In this document: positions 10,773-21,536 of the stretch, piece after piece | Layout: each line of letters opens with the position of its first letter | How positions within the stretch are numbered: the stretch's first letter is position 1 | Source of the DNA: Apoderus coryli | Taxonomy: Eukaryota > Arthropoda > Insecta > Coleoptera > Attelabidae | NCBI GenBank assembly: GCA_911728435.2 | Contig: OU452209.1 | Coordinates: 12,382,869 to 12,446,868, forward strand | Length of the DNA stretch: 64,000 nt | Reading direction: 5' to 3' | Made by a program: the position numbers and the translations under genes | The notes under the pieces: generated by a model | The model's input: only the letters and a program-made list of their open reading frames with translations | What the model was told of the DNA's origin: nothing | Databases searched by the model: none

Positions 10773-12291
10773 TCAGACACCGCCGGTATTAGGTTGCAAT
10801 GTAGTTATATATATACAGACAGTTTTTTTTATAAGACAGTATACCAGTGACACGCGCGGAACACGTTTGTTTTCGTTTTGAGCGGGAATTATTTTGTGAC
10901 AAGTGTAAGCATATAATATAATATTTGATTTTAAAAATATTTTTAAAATGGCAAAACAGTTATACACTTAACATTAATTGTTTATACATAAAGGATTTTT
11001 AAAATATTGTAGGGCATGTATGTAAAGTTAAAAGAGTGAATTATTAGTATTAGACGTTCATATTATGAAAAGTCATTTTTTTGATATTTAATTTTCTTCC
11101 CAATAAATGCAAATAGAAGTTGCTATTTCAAAAAAATAGTTTTGGACAATAATTGTTGAATGCGACATTTAAAAAATCGTCCACACCCATATGCTATCTA
11201 GAAAATGGGATCACAGATGGCACATTAGCAGTTAGCCCGGGCTTCCGGTTAATTGGTGTCCCAATTTTGAATGGTTTGATAGAAATTTTTTCGTAAACTA
11301 CTATGGCAGTAATTATTTTCTGAAAAATCGTCATATTTATGTCAAACATAGTAATAGATAAGTTAGCATAAACCCAAATTGTTTAACTAACAATTAAAAA
11401 GTCAATTGACCAAAGCTAAAAAATATGTAGGTGTCCATTTAAAACAAGAAAGTTGGCACCAACTTTCGGTATACCCTGTATAGTTGGGGTAATACAAATA
11501 TATGAAGTAGAACGAAATTAATCGACTATGACAGCATAATATCCAATTTTAAATTTGTACTTCATAAGCAAATTGAAAAACGCCTAATTCACGGGCTATA
11601 AGTAAATGACCATCTGTAAGTCTATGACATAAAATTAAATGAATTGACACTAATGACTTGAAGCCATATTATTTTAATTTAATTATTAAATAAATGTATC
11701 TCACTATCATATCACTGATATAATATCACATAGCCAAATTTAATACTATAAAATTTTTTTAAATGCTCATATTTATATCGATAATTATCATTATTTAAAT
11801 CTAATAGAAATAATTATTGTTGATATATGTTTGTCATATGTACATAGGAAATTTTATTATAAAAAATATTAGATATCTACTACATTTTTGTAATGTATTA
11901 CTAATTAATAGAAAATTTTGTAATATTTGTCAAATGCTGCAAACTCTGTCCCATGAATTATTATATCCAAACTCTTCTCATTTCACAAACCATTAAGATA
12001 ATTAGTGTAAAAGATTATCTTTTAAATTGTAACTAATTAATCTTGTTAGTTCATAAGATCAAAATAATTTTTATGCGTTATTTCTATCTCGATTTACAAT
12101 TTTTAAATACAGCATCTCTATAATATATAGATGTTATGTAAATAAGTTTTTTTCACATCAATCTGTATAAATTACAAATATGTTTAAACAAATCAAAACG
12201 TTATTATAATGTCTAAAAAAATTTGACTAGTAAGTCCTTTTTTCTTGTTTCAAATATTAAATTTTAATATCATCAGTCATAAGACTCATAC
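10773..12291. other. Unassigned AT-rich stretch
   Basis: No gene recognised. A TATACCCTGTATAG box is present near 11470. The region around 11640-12200 is extremely AT-rich. Confidence 0.4.
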
Positions 12292-12482
12292 CTGTAAGAA
12301 TAGTTTAACTGCTGTAAATATTGAAGGATGATAAACAGTTTTGTCTAGCAAGTTTCGTCTTGGTAAAAGTGAATTAATTATTGTTCTACGATAGCATCTG
12401 CTGCTGAAAATCAGTGTTTCGTCTGCTTCAAGAAGTGTTTGAATTTGTAATGTGTTAAAAGGAGTACTCCTCCTTTGATTTG
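12292..12482 (-). CDS. Candidate internal exon of an unidentified host gene
   Basis: On the minus strand, a pyrimidine-rich acceptor (TTTTTCTGTATTTTCTAG) precedes a 191-nt block open in one frame that ends in ACAG followed by a GTATGAG donor. The block holds two phase nucleotides plus 63 codons and ends exactly in phase at the donor. The peptide includes TLQIQTLLEADETLIF, CYRRTIINSLLPRR and YHPSIFTAVKLFLQ. I do not recognise the family. No neighbouring exon was found, so this could be an isolated exon of a long-intron gene, a dead exon or chance. It is nevertheless the best host-exon candidate in the window. Confidence 0.4.
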
Positions 12483-13557
12483 CTAGAAAATACAGAAAAA
12501 TGTTTTTAATATCCATAAAATTGGCTTTATGTAAAAGATAAATTTAGGACATTAATATTTGAATATGATTTTGGGCGCTGCGGCTAGGGGCTATATGGCG
12601 AAATCTAGAGGTCCAATTTGCATATACTCTCAGGGTCGGTTGTCGGTCTGTCGGAAAATCTATTGGTGCTCAGTGCTCAAACTAGAAATTTTCCAATGCT
12701 GTCGTTTACACTAAAACAACTATTTTGATTTCTTATACGCTGATACGTAAAAAATTCAACGAAGCAACTACGCTAAGGTTGCAAAGTTGCTGATGATCTA
12801 ACTTTTAGACTTTGTAGTGTTCTGTAATTTTTTGGAACATATATGCATACTTTTCTAATAAAAAAAGAAACTTTTGCTAGACAAACCATTTTAAAAGTTT
12901 GTAATATTAAGAACCCTGTAAAAATTTCTGTGATTGAAAATAAAAAAATTATATTATAAATCGTGGCGCTCACAAAAAGCGTTTAAATTATACTGTTAAT
13001 TATTGTACTAGATTATAGTAACATTCATTAAAATGTTAAAATGTAATGAGAAAGATCATGGAAAAAATATATTAGAAAAATAATATATAATATATGAAAA
13101 TTAAAAAGGTAATTATTTTTAACTATATTTAGAATATAATTAATTCTAGTTTATATACATAATTAATAATAGTTACTGTAACAGAGAATATTGTGTTAAT
13201 TTAAAAAAAAGAAGTAAATAGTATGTATGCAAATCATGACACTTGGTGCTTTGTTTCAATTCTTTAATTTAGCGCTTTTCTAGCTTACCTGGGACTGACT
13301 AAGTTCTACACCTTAATGCTTAAATTTTGAACATGCTGTATAACAAAGACTTAAAAAAAATAATGCTCAGTAGGTTGAACTTTCCACTAAAAAAAGGTAT
13401 TATTATTATTGTTAATTGTCGATCAAATGAACCAGAGAAAAAAATAAAATATGCAGTGATGACAGGAGGGGGCTTCTTTTTATTTGCTTACAATATCATA
13501 CGTTGGTTCGACAAGAGTACTGTGAAGTCTGCCACACTCGTGCGACTGATGAATTGA
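12483..13557. other. Unassigned stretch
   Basis: No recognised gene. A GC-richer patch at about 12560-12660 has no identifiable coding content. Very AT-rich sequence follows to 13250. Confidence 0.35.
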
Positions 13558-13690
13558 GGACTGCTGTCAAACCCCACAATAAAAATAACTATTTGAGGTG
13601 TCCCCATAGATAAAAATCCTTTGGTGTTAGATCACAAATGAGGATATCTCGCAGAGCAACACGAAAATGAGGTGGTGCGTTTGTAATTAA
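13558..13690 (-). pseudogene. IS630-like transposase relic, catalytic fragment
   Basis: The minus strand encodes APPHFRVALRDIL and then CDLTPKDFYLWGHLK before a stop. These correspond to the second and third catalytic regions of IS630/Tc1-mariner transposases (DGAPPH... and SPDLTPxDFxLWGxLK). The intervening 20-30 residues normally present are deleted, so the two blocks are joined. Nothing else of the element is visible. Confidence 0.65.
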
Positions 13691-15239
13691 TTACTGCAGA
13701 ACAAAAAACTAAGAATAATATTTAATTGATATAAGATGGTAGTAATTCAAAAACATATCTTTTTGACAAGCAGTAGTATCAGTAAATAGTTGATTTTTAC
13801 TAAACAAATATCATTTTGAATGTCTTCTTGAAATGAAAATATTTTAAATAATCGATTTTTATAATTTGCTCTATACTTTTGTAACAAAGCACTTTCTCTT
13901 GCATTGTCATACTATGAAACAAGTGAAATATGTATTGTAAATAAAATATTACCTACCATAGAAGATAAAAATGTATATTTGCTGTATAACTAACTATTCA
14001 ATGAAGTTTTTTAAATCTAAATTGAGAGTAGCTACGAGTATTTTGAAATATATTAACTACAAAAATAAATAACAGATATATCGAAAACACTCAATTTAAT
14101 TTAACATACTTTATTTTTCAATTACATTTAATGTACCTAATACATTTACCTAAATAAAAAATTTAAATGTAATTTAAATATATATTGTTTTATTTGTTTG
14201 AATGAAATTCAGCCCAAACGGGTAACAGCTCTAAATAATAACGAATTATTGATGCACTTCCAATAGTTTCTATTTGTAAAACAGGATCAATTGTTTCGTG
14301 TCCAATGAGGGTTCAAGGTAACTGCGCAAAATTTATGATGAATGATGTTACAAAAATAATCCCAATATGCTGATTTACATTTTTTGCATCCACAATAGTA
14401 TATTGTGCAACGAACATGAAATGATATATATTTCCTACGAGTATGATCGTTTGCAGCATGAGCCGCAGGCCGCATGGAAAGACATTGAAGTTAACTGTCT
14501 TTTATTATCTCTAACATGTGTCCAAATGCTCCAACTTCGACGAAGTCAGCCTGCACGAAATAAAATCAATATTGATATCTATTTCAAAAATATTTGTTGA
14601 TAATGGCGATTACATGAAGTAATTTTAAAGAAATGGTCAGTATTAAACTATAGCATAATTGTTACAACAATGCGTGATTGTACGTTCTTGTTCCAGACAT
14701 TAATACGTTTCTCTCGTAGCTGACGTTGATCGTTCATGTACTATGCACCTTTAGTTGTTTAATATTATGCGACCACTGATGATGGAGCTTGAAGCTCCGA
14801 AACATGTTTGGTTTGATGTCCGCTCCTAGAGCAATATATTGAATTTATTTCGTAGAGGCTGACTTTTATTTTTCCTCAAAAAAAAACAATACAGTTCCGT
14901 ACAAACCAACAACGTGGTTAAGTGCAAATTTATAATATTTCAGTTCGTTTGAAAATTATTCGAAGAGTGTTATTTTTTTTTTAATATTCTATACAATATC
15001 AAAAAAAGGAAATTACCTACTTGGATATCTAAGAAAAATTTCTTTTTATACATATACAGACCCTGAAGAAGTTTATGTAGAATAAACGAAACATTGGCCA
15101 AAGTTGAGGCAATTTCATTTTTTGTCCTACAACGGAAATTTCATCCATCCAGTAATTCTTTAATAATTTTTGAAAGCTTTTAAAGATCCGAATACTTACG
15201 CTTATATTTGAAAATCACGCATCCATTGACACCTCAGCA
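13691..15239. other. Unassigned stretch with short hairpin near 14775
   Basis: No recognised gene. GGAGCTTGAAGCTCC at about 14783 is a short perfect hairpin followed by CGAAACATGTTTG, a motif like those in the foldback repeats of this window. The open frame at 14287-14475 (minus) is Cys/His-rich, but I cannot place it in a family. Confidence 0.35.
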
Positions 15240-17010
15240 AACAGATTGCAGCAGATCTGTAGCCTTCAATCGTCGTAGACACTATTCCATTGAATCGGAC
15301 ATTAGTTTCTGTCAGGGGTCGTGGGATTGCTGATGCGCGGCAGTATTACCTCGTTAAAAAATCTCATGCACAGGCGTATTCTACCGAAGGAGAAGTCCAA
15401 ACCGTCCCATCAAGAGGCCTGCGGCGATCGGGGAGTCGGGACGGGAGCAGGGTTGCATGATCTGGATGCTCCTAATGACAAAGGCGGGGAGTGTGTGAGG
15501 GCAGTTCAGCCTCAGGATTTGGGACTATGGAGCTTCTTACTTGTGACTGACCAGTCTTTCAGAGTCCACTCTGCTCATGCCGCAAGGGTAGGAGGTGCTA
15601 AGCATAGTCAGTCCAGCCATCCGCCTGTCTGGATAACCATGTCTAGAGAGCGCACCATTTGCGGTTGAAATAATAATAATGTTACAGTTGAACTTTCGAA
15701 CTTCGCGATATGGAACGTGCACACACTCGTGGATACTAATACCAGTTGTTATGGAACAAAACGACGTACGGCAATTATAGCCCGTGAACTAAAACGATTC
15801 AGCATTCATATTGCTGCATTAAGTGAATCCAGAAGATCAGGTGAATGTCAATTGAAAGAACATGATGGTGGCTATACTTATTTCTTTGGAAAGGAAAAAA
15901 CGTCAATCAACCCCGTATCCATGGTGTCGGATTTGTTATTAAAAACAACCTAATTAGTTATTCGGACGAACTACCATCTGGCAGAAATGGAAGGTTGATG
16001 ACCCGAAGCCTCAAACTCAGCCGGGATCGCGAGCCACAACTATAAGCGCGTACGCGGCAACCATGGACACTGACGAAGAATTAAAAGAGGAATTCTACTC
16101 CGACAAGATCATCCTGCCAGGAGACTTCACCGCTCGAGTTGGTCGATACTGCGCTCACTGGCCTAATACCATCGGCAAAGAAGGCGTAGGAAAGTGTAAC
16201 TTCAACGGTCTATTGAGCTAAGCAAATGAGCAAAACCAGATCTTGACAAATACACTTTTTAGACAAAAAGACAAGTTTAACAGGATATTGCAACATCCAG
16301 GGTCTAAGCACTAGCGCATGACTCCATCATTGTTCGCGCACGTAACCGACATGAAGTGAAGATCATCAAAGCTTTAATGAGTGCTGATGATGGCTGGACT
16401 CATCACCGACTTGTGCGATCTAGTATGATCCTACGTCTACCTGTCAAACGACCACAACTAGGAAGGAAACCAAGACGAAAACAATTTAGCATCGAATGCT
16501 AAAAGGACAACCGAACGAAACTGTATTTCCAACAACACTTGCAAGATAAGCTCCCGGACGAATATCCGGATGATATTAAAGAACACTGGTCGTGGTTTAG
16601 GTCTGCCGTGCTCTTTGCTGATGAGTTGACGCTAGGCTATGTGCGACGAAAACATCAGGATTGGTCCGACGAAAATGATGAAGAAATATAAAGACTAATA
16701 GACACTAATCGTACAGCATTTATCACCTGAAAAAATGACAGCAACTCAATCAAAAAAGCGTCTCTTTGAATGGCGAAGTCTGAAGTAAAACGAAGAACTC
16801 GATATATGAAGAATCAGTGGTGAACGGCTAAATCGATCGCAATGCAACATCTAACCGTCAGCAACAACACCAGAGCTTTCTTCTAGGTGATTTACGGTCC
16901 CTCTGCATAGAGTCTTAACCCACTGCAAACCAGGGATGGATTTGGTTTTCTAAGGGATTGCACGTCAATTGGTTACCCGTTCATGACAGCTGAGCCATTT
17001 ACGACAAACG
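15240..17010 (+). pseudogene. LINE (non-LTR retrotransposon) endonuclease relic
   Basis: From about 15690 the plus strand encodes the start of an apurinic-type endonuclease (exo_endo_phos): NFAIWNVHTLVDTN, RRTAIIARELKRFSIHIAAL then SESRRSG, the typical WNVRTL...RELxxxxIDIAALSETR pattern. Later pieces in shifted frames include SYSDELPSGRNGRLMTRSLK, the GDFTARVG region near 16120-16145 and DDGWTHHRLVRSSM near 16390 (family: DCWTDHRLI). Residual C-terminal endonuclease/linker sequence runs to about 17000. The part before 15690 is GC-richer and fits the 5' untranslated leader. No reverse transcriptase was found; many stops and frameshifts show it is dead. Confidence 0.8.
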
Positions 17011-17174
17011 GGGAAATTGGTTAAATAAGTTGGTCAAACTAATCTATCCGTCTAAAATATTTTTTTTTAATTAATAGGTAATCCGAATGGGTTGGTCTAT
17101 ATGGCAACCGATCGAGTGTTGCATTATCGACATTCCTGTCCCTATTTATTATACTAAACGGTGAATCACACTGT

Positions 17175-17642
17175 CTATATTTCCATATTCGAAAATATGA
17201 ATTCCCTGACAACTCTATAATAAAAAGATAAAAAAAAAGTGCAAGAGAAATCTCTCTTCATTGTACTCGATTTACCAAAAACAACATTAATTTTTCCGAG
17301 AGCGGATTTTTGAATGGAATCACAGCCCCAGAAACAAAAATTGTGAAATGGCAGTGTGAGAAATAGCGAATGTAAGTGGCGAAAACTGACACGATTAGAG
17401 AGCCCTACTAGGCAATGATAACAAGGTCGACGTAAAATGTTGGGAACAATGAGCGGTGTTGAAAAGCGTGGTGGTGTTGGTCCCCTTATTACCGGCAGCC
17501 CAGCCATTGTTTCTTTTGATAAATGGATGTTTCCACAAACCGAGATTATGCCATCAGGCGGTGAAAGAACTAAAAAGTTGCCCGCTGTATAGTGGTTCTT
17601 AGTTAGACAAACAACAGCAAAACTGCGGTAAACTCGGGCCAA
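17175..17642 (-). other. 155-codon open frame without recognised family
   Basis: A continuous minus-strand frame of 155 codons is long for this AT-rich background, and the DNA is locally less AT-rich. The peptide shows no domain I know; segments such as LPVIRGPTPPRFSTPLIVP are proline-rich. The plus strand also carries readable stretches (for example GPLITGSPAIVSFDKWMF), so the open minus frame could be the shadow of a decayed plus-strand coding sequence. Not called as a gene. Confidence 0.2.
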
Positions 17643-18599
17643 AAAACAGGATGCTATAAGCGTTTGTTAGTTTGTACACCAATAAAAAGATGACTTAATG
17701 TCCCTATAGAATGTAAAATAGCTGACTAAAAGTTGAACAAAGGCTCTTTAATGTTTGAAAGTGTTGTGGTAATTGTGTAACAACCGGATGGTATTATTAT
17801 TATCCGCATGCAATATAAAATCTACAGTGTGTATTTAAATAACCCCTTCAGAAAAGGGTAGTTTTGTGAAGAAAATGAACGCGTCTTTATAGCATTCAGT
17901 TATTTCAGGTCTATCCCATAGATTAAATGAGATACGATTGGAGAAATTCCCCTGAAGAAAAATTTGATATTTACTTAATGCAAGTGATGATTTTTGGAGC
18001 AATTGTAACAAGACAGCACGCTACTGGTATTATGGATACTAGTTTTTGTGAATATTATTTTATATAGATTGTTAACAAATGTTTTCCTAAACTGTCATTT
18101 TAGTCATAAAATTTAAGGGTATGTTTTCTATCTATCTTATCGTTTATTGATATGGGTTTTACGAAAAGCAATAAACACATCTACAAGTAGGTACATGAAT
18201 AACAAAAATATATAATTTTTGTCTCTTTTCTTTGTTGAACTTTTAAAAACAGATGGGCCGTGTTTTCTTGTTCGAAGAATGACATGTTTTAGTTACAGAG
18301 TGGTCTCACTTTTGAACATCGAAATACCTTCATGTAAATTAAATGTCAGACTTTTATTATTATATACAGAAGCTAGTAGTTGGGGAGTTAACAAGGTTCC
18401 CCATAACAAAAGAATAAATATAAAGAGCGCAGAAAACATGAACATGGGTTTTCATCCAGTTAGCTTTTCCGGAGATTTAGAAGTCATTATATAACTTTAC
18501 AAACAGTAGTGTCTTGTTGACCTTCTGAAAAATCTCCAACATAGGACATCTTAACAATAATTAACAACCGTTATTAAAGTCGACATAAAAATGTATTTT
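17643..18599. other. Unassigned stretch
   Basis: No feature recognised. The plus-strand frame at 18219-18494 (91 codons) has no visible domain. Confidence 0.35.
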
Positions 18600-19413
18600 A
18601 TTTCTGAATCTCTCACCCTGTAGATGTATCTTGATAAGGGGTATATTGTAAAAATGCATTTTTTTCTCATTGGCTATTTTCAATTTAGGAATATATTTTA
18701 AAAATGCTCTTTTCTTATTGGCCATTTTTCATTCTGCAGTACCTACTTGTCATTTTTATGAGGCAATTTTGGAAAGACGATAGGACTTTCAAGTTAGATT
18801 CGTTTTAGTCTTAGAAGGGTCTAGATGTACCAATTTTATAAGTTAAAGCAAATATTTTAATTGTTTTTGGACTTACAAGATTTCTCACAGTTAAGAATTA
18901 TTTTCTAGTTTTTGTTTTAAAGTATACCAGTATAAAGACTAAGTCCATTTCATTTTATTCTGAAGTAGTGAATTTGTATAAAGTTTCTTAATAATAATCG
19001 AAGTTAAAGTTCCGAAAGTTCTTTGTTAATTCTTTTAATTGAAGGTCTTTTTGTTTCCAATCAATTTTTATAAAGATTAAAGTTGTTTTTTTATTAATTG
19101 AATTATATTCAGTTTTCAATAGTAATTAAAAGTTTCGTATAGGAATTAATATAATTATTCGTAATTATATTTATTTACCGATTTTAAGTTGTACATAATG
19201 AATAAGATTTTCTTCTAAATTTTCATTATTGTCTAATTGTTTTATTCTTTTTTTTTATTTATACATATTTATTTCTTTGTTGTTATTAATTTTCCTTATT
19301 AATTTGAATTGTTAAATTAGTTGTTTTGAGCCCGAAACCTTTGCGTTTATTTGGATTGAGCTATAAAATTAGGATTCTTTCTGAATGTAAATAATACCCG
19401 CTAATTGAAAATG
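18600..19413 (-). repeat. ~1 kb dispersed repeat, copy B
   Basis: Reverse-complement partner of 818-1900. Read on the plus strand it contains two imperfect ~55-bp internal repeats (CTCATTGGCTATTTTCAATTT and CTTATTGGCCATTTTTCATTC near 18667 and 18715) and then the segment matching 1540-1640. It directly abuts a Bel/Pao reverse transcriptase fragment at 19414. A CACCCTGTAGATG box lies at about 18615 at its outer edge. It may be the LTR/leader of an old Bel/Pao element; unproven. Confidence 0.6.
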
Positions 19414-19740
19414 GTTACGCAATATCGTCACCGTATAGTGCACAATATATCAAGAATGCGAACGCTTTAGAATTTGAAGCAGACTATTCCCAAGGAGTAG
19501 AAGCAATTTTACACCGTCATTATATGGACGATTATATTGATAGTGCAGCGACAGTTGAAGAAGCGAAAAAAATATTAGAACAAGTAATTTACATACATAA
19601 AAAAGGTGGATTTGATTTATGTGGATGTATTAGCAATTCCAAAGAAGTATATGAAAGTATTCCAAAAGATTTAAGAGGTTCTGATATAATGTTTGAAGAG
19701 GTTTAACACAGAGGGTTCTTGGTTTAAAATGGGAACGTTA
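19414..19740 (+). pseudogene. Bel/Pao-type pol fragment (reverse transcriptase core)
   Basis: The plus strand reads SPYSAQYIKNANALEFEA, then AILHRHYMDDYIDSAATVEE, then KKGGFDL and ISNSKEVYESIP, followed by a stop and, in another frame, TQRVLGLKW. This is the palm region of a Bel/Pao reverse transcriptase with the YMDD catalytic box (about 19523-19534) and the downstream TxRVLGLxW motif. It differs clearly from the intact element 1.2 kb away, which has YVDD, so it comes from another family. Only about 100 codons remain, with a frameshift at about 19706. An RNA-virus origin is unlikely given this Bel/Pao context. Confidence 0.85.
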
Positions 19741-20249
19741 AAAAGTTCCACAAAATGCTCTAAAATGTACTAAATTAAGGTTCACTCAGTCCTCATCGTT
19801 TCCAATGGTTTAGAATTAAATCTAAACCAGATACATTATTTATCATAGATGTATCATTCCAAATAACAAACTTTAAATTATTGTTGTTCCCCTTTTAAAA
19901 ATTAACATAAAATACCAAATATTAAATAAACTAAAATTAAATCAAACAACCGCTGTACAAAATGATTATTCACCTTGGATTTGTATCAAATATTAAACTA
20001 AATTGATTAAATCAATTAACTATCTAATCTATAATTAAATTTACTTTTCAGGGTGATTCAAATTCACCATGGTCATCTCGCCTATTATAATTAAGATTAA
20101 TGTTGGGATTTCAACATTTAAGGGTTGTTTCTTTGATGGTAATAAATACGCCAGTTTCTTGTTCAACACAAAAACTATATTTACTTCACTAACATTAATA
20201 AAACATTTTAAACAGAGTTCAATAGGTAATTATTTACAAAAGGCTACTG
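19741..20249. other. Unassigned stretch
   Basis: No recognised feature between the old Bel/Pao fragment and the LINE relic. Confidence 0.35.
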
Positions 20250-20613
20250 ACTGTATTAGCGTCCCGCGTACCCTTTGTGGCTTTGAACGACGCAACGCCG
20301 CCGGTAAGGGTGCGTAGAGCGCTATTACGTCGAATACGCCGCTTCGGTTTTGTTTGCAAGACAGTACAGAATCGGTATTCGTCGCTCTCTTCTGGGCCTA
20401 AGGCTAGGGCGAGAATGTCCTGTAAGAAATCCTCTAAGAATACGTAGCCCGTAGTTACTGAGATCCAAACAGAGAAGTTTCCTAGGAATATCAGTCCAGG
20501 AAAATTTTGCCAGAGTATTGCTCTGTATGTTTCCTCCTTAGTTGTAAACGTCTCCCTAAGCCGCAGAACGGTTCAAGCTGTACAAATGGGGTTGACACCC
20601 TCTTTTTTGATAA
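20250..20613 (-). pseudogene. LINE ORF2 C-terminal relic, part 2 (downstream of the Bel/Pao insertion)
   Basis: This GC-richer block continues, on the minus strand, the LINE fragment at 27345-27580 across the Bel/Pao insertion. Readable pieces are VQLEPFCGLGRRLQLRR just inside the junction and later NYGLRILRGFLTGHSRPSLR. These match the region after RNase H in LINE ORF2 proteins (GPEPFCG..., LRxLLTGHxxL). It is interrupted by stops and frameshifts. The fragment ends upstream near 20250, where base composition changes. Confidence 0.7.
20609..20613. repeat. Target-site duplication GATAA, left copy
   Basis: GATAA immediately precedes the 5' LTR and is repeated immediately after the 3' LTR at 27325-27329. 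Five bp is typical of Bel/Pao integration. Confidence 0.9.
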
Positions 20614-20859
20614 TGTTCAGTTATTTATTTACGTTTGGTACCCACTGTATCATTGGGTTATTCCATTTTTTCTTATTACCACCGAACACCCCTTACAGAT
20701 TAATTTATCAGTAGTAGTGTAGTAGTCGTAAGAAAGCAGTGAGTAAGTTTAGTTGTTTCTTTTTAATAAAATAGTAAAAATTCAATAGTGTTTTATTATC
20801 ATAGTATCAAATGCGAGAAGTACAATACAAACTCATTTTGTGCAGTTAACACAAAAACA
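20614..20859 (+). repeat. Bel/Pao 5' LTR
   Basis: 246 bp, starting TGTTCAG and ending AAAAACA. It contains AATAAA at 20765-20770, the likely polyadenylation signal when used in the 3' copy. The U3/R/U5 boundaries cannot be fixed from sequence alone. Confidence 0.95.
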
Positions 20860-20862
20860 TTT

Positions 20863-20880
20863 TGGTCCTTCGCAGCGGAT
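20863..20880 (+). promoter_or_regulatory. Primer-binding site
   Basis: TGGTCCTTCGCAGCGGAT starts three bases after the 5' LTR. It begins with TGG, complementary to a tRNA CCA end, as expected for a minus-strand primer site. I do not assign the tRNA species. Confidence 0.75.
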
Positions 20881-21536
20881 ATAAAAGTAATTAACAGTAG
20901 TAATAAAGTAACCAGTTATAAATAAAGTAATCAAGTAACAATTAAAATAAAATAATCAGTCATCATAGACAAGAAAGTAATTAGTGATAAAGTGAATTAA
21001 ACAGTGAATGAAAGAATTCGTATCAAAATTAAAATAATTATATTATTAAGTAACGCAATAATATTTGGCATAATATTATTTTGAATCACATTCCAATGTA
21101 TACCTAATTCGTCCTCTAAAAAGTATAGTTGCAATCAGTGTTTCCTTGTCTAACACACTGCATAAGTATCCAACAAAAAATATCTTGTCTACAGATTTGG
21201 TAATATAACAATTTCTAGTAGAAAGATAAGATAAGAATTACAAAAAGCAGAGAGACGAAGGGAGACAGCATCGTATACTACAGTGGAGAGTGAGAAGAAA
21301 CAACACCACAACCCCAATAGGTTGTACAAATAGTATAATATAATCTTAAAGTGTTAAAATTTCCGGTTTTTTTTTGAATACAGTGCGCAGCAAAAGCAAA
21401 GATAGGGTGAGTCATTTTCCTTTATCCTTTGTATATTAATATATGCCTTTAACTTGATTGTCTTTAGTAGAAATAGTATTTGATTCAAACGTATTTTATT
21501 CAAGTATATTTATTCAAGTATTTAGTAATATCAAAC

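Noticed and set aside
21480..21536. Upstream extension of the Bel/Pao polyprotein
   Set aside because: In-frame sequence lacks an ATG; the first ATG is at 21537, as usual for the family.
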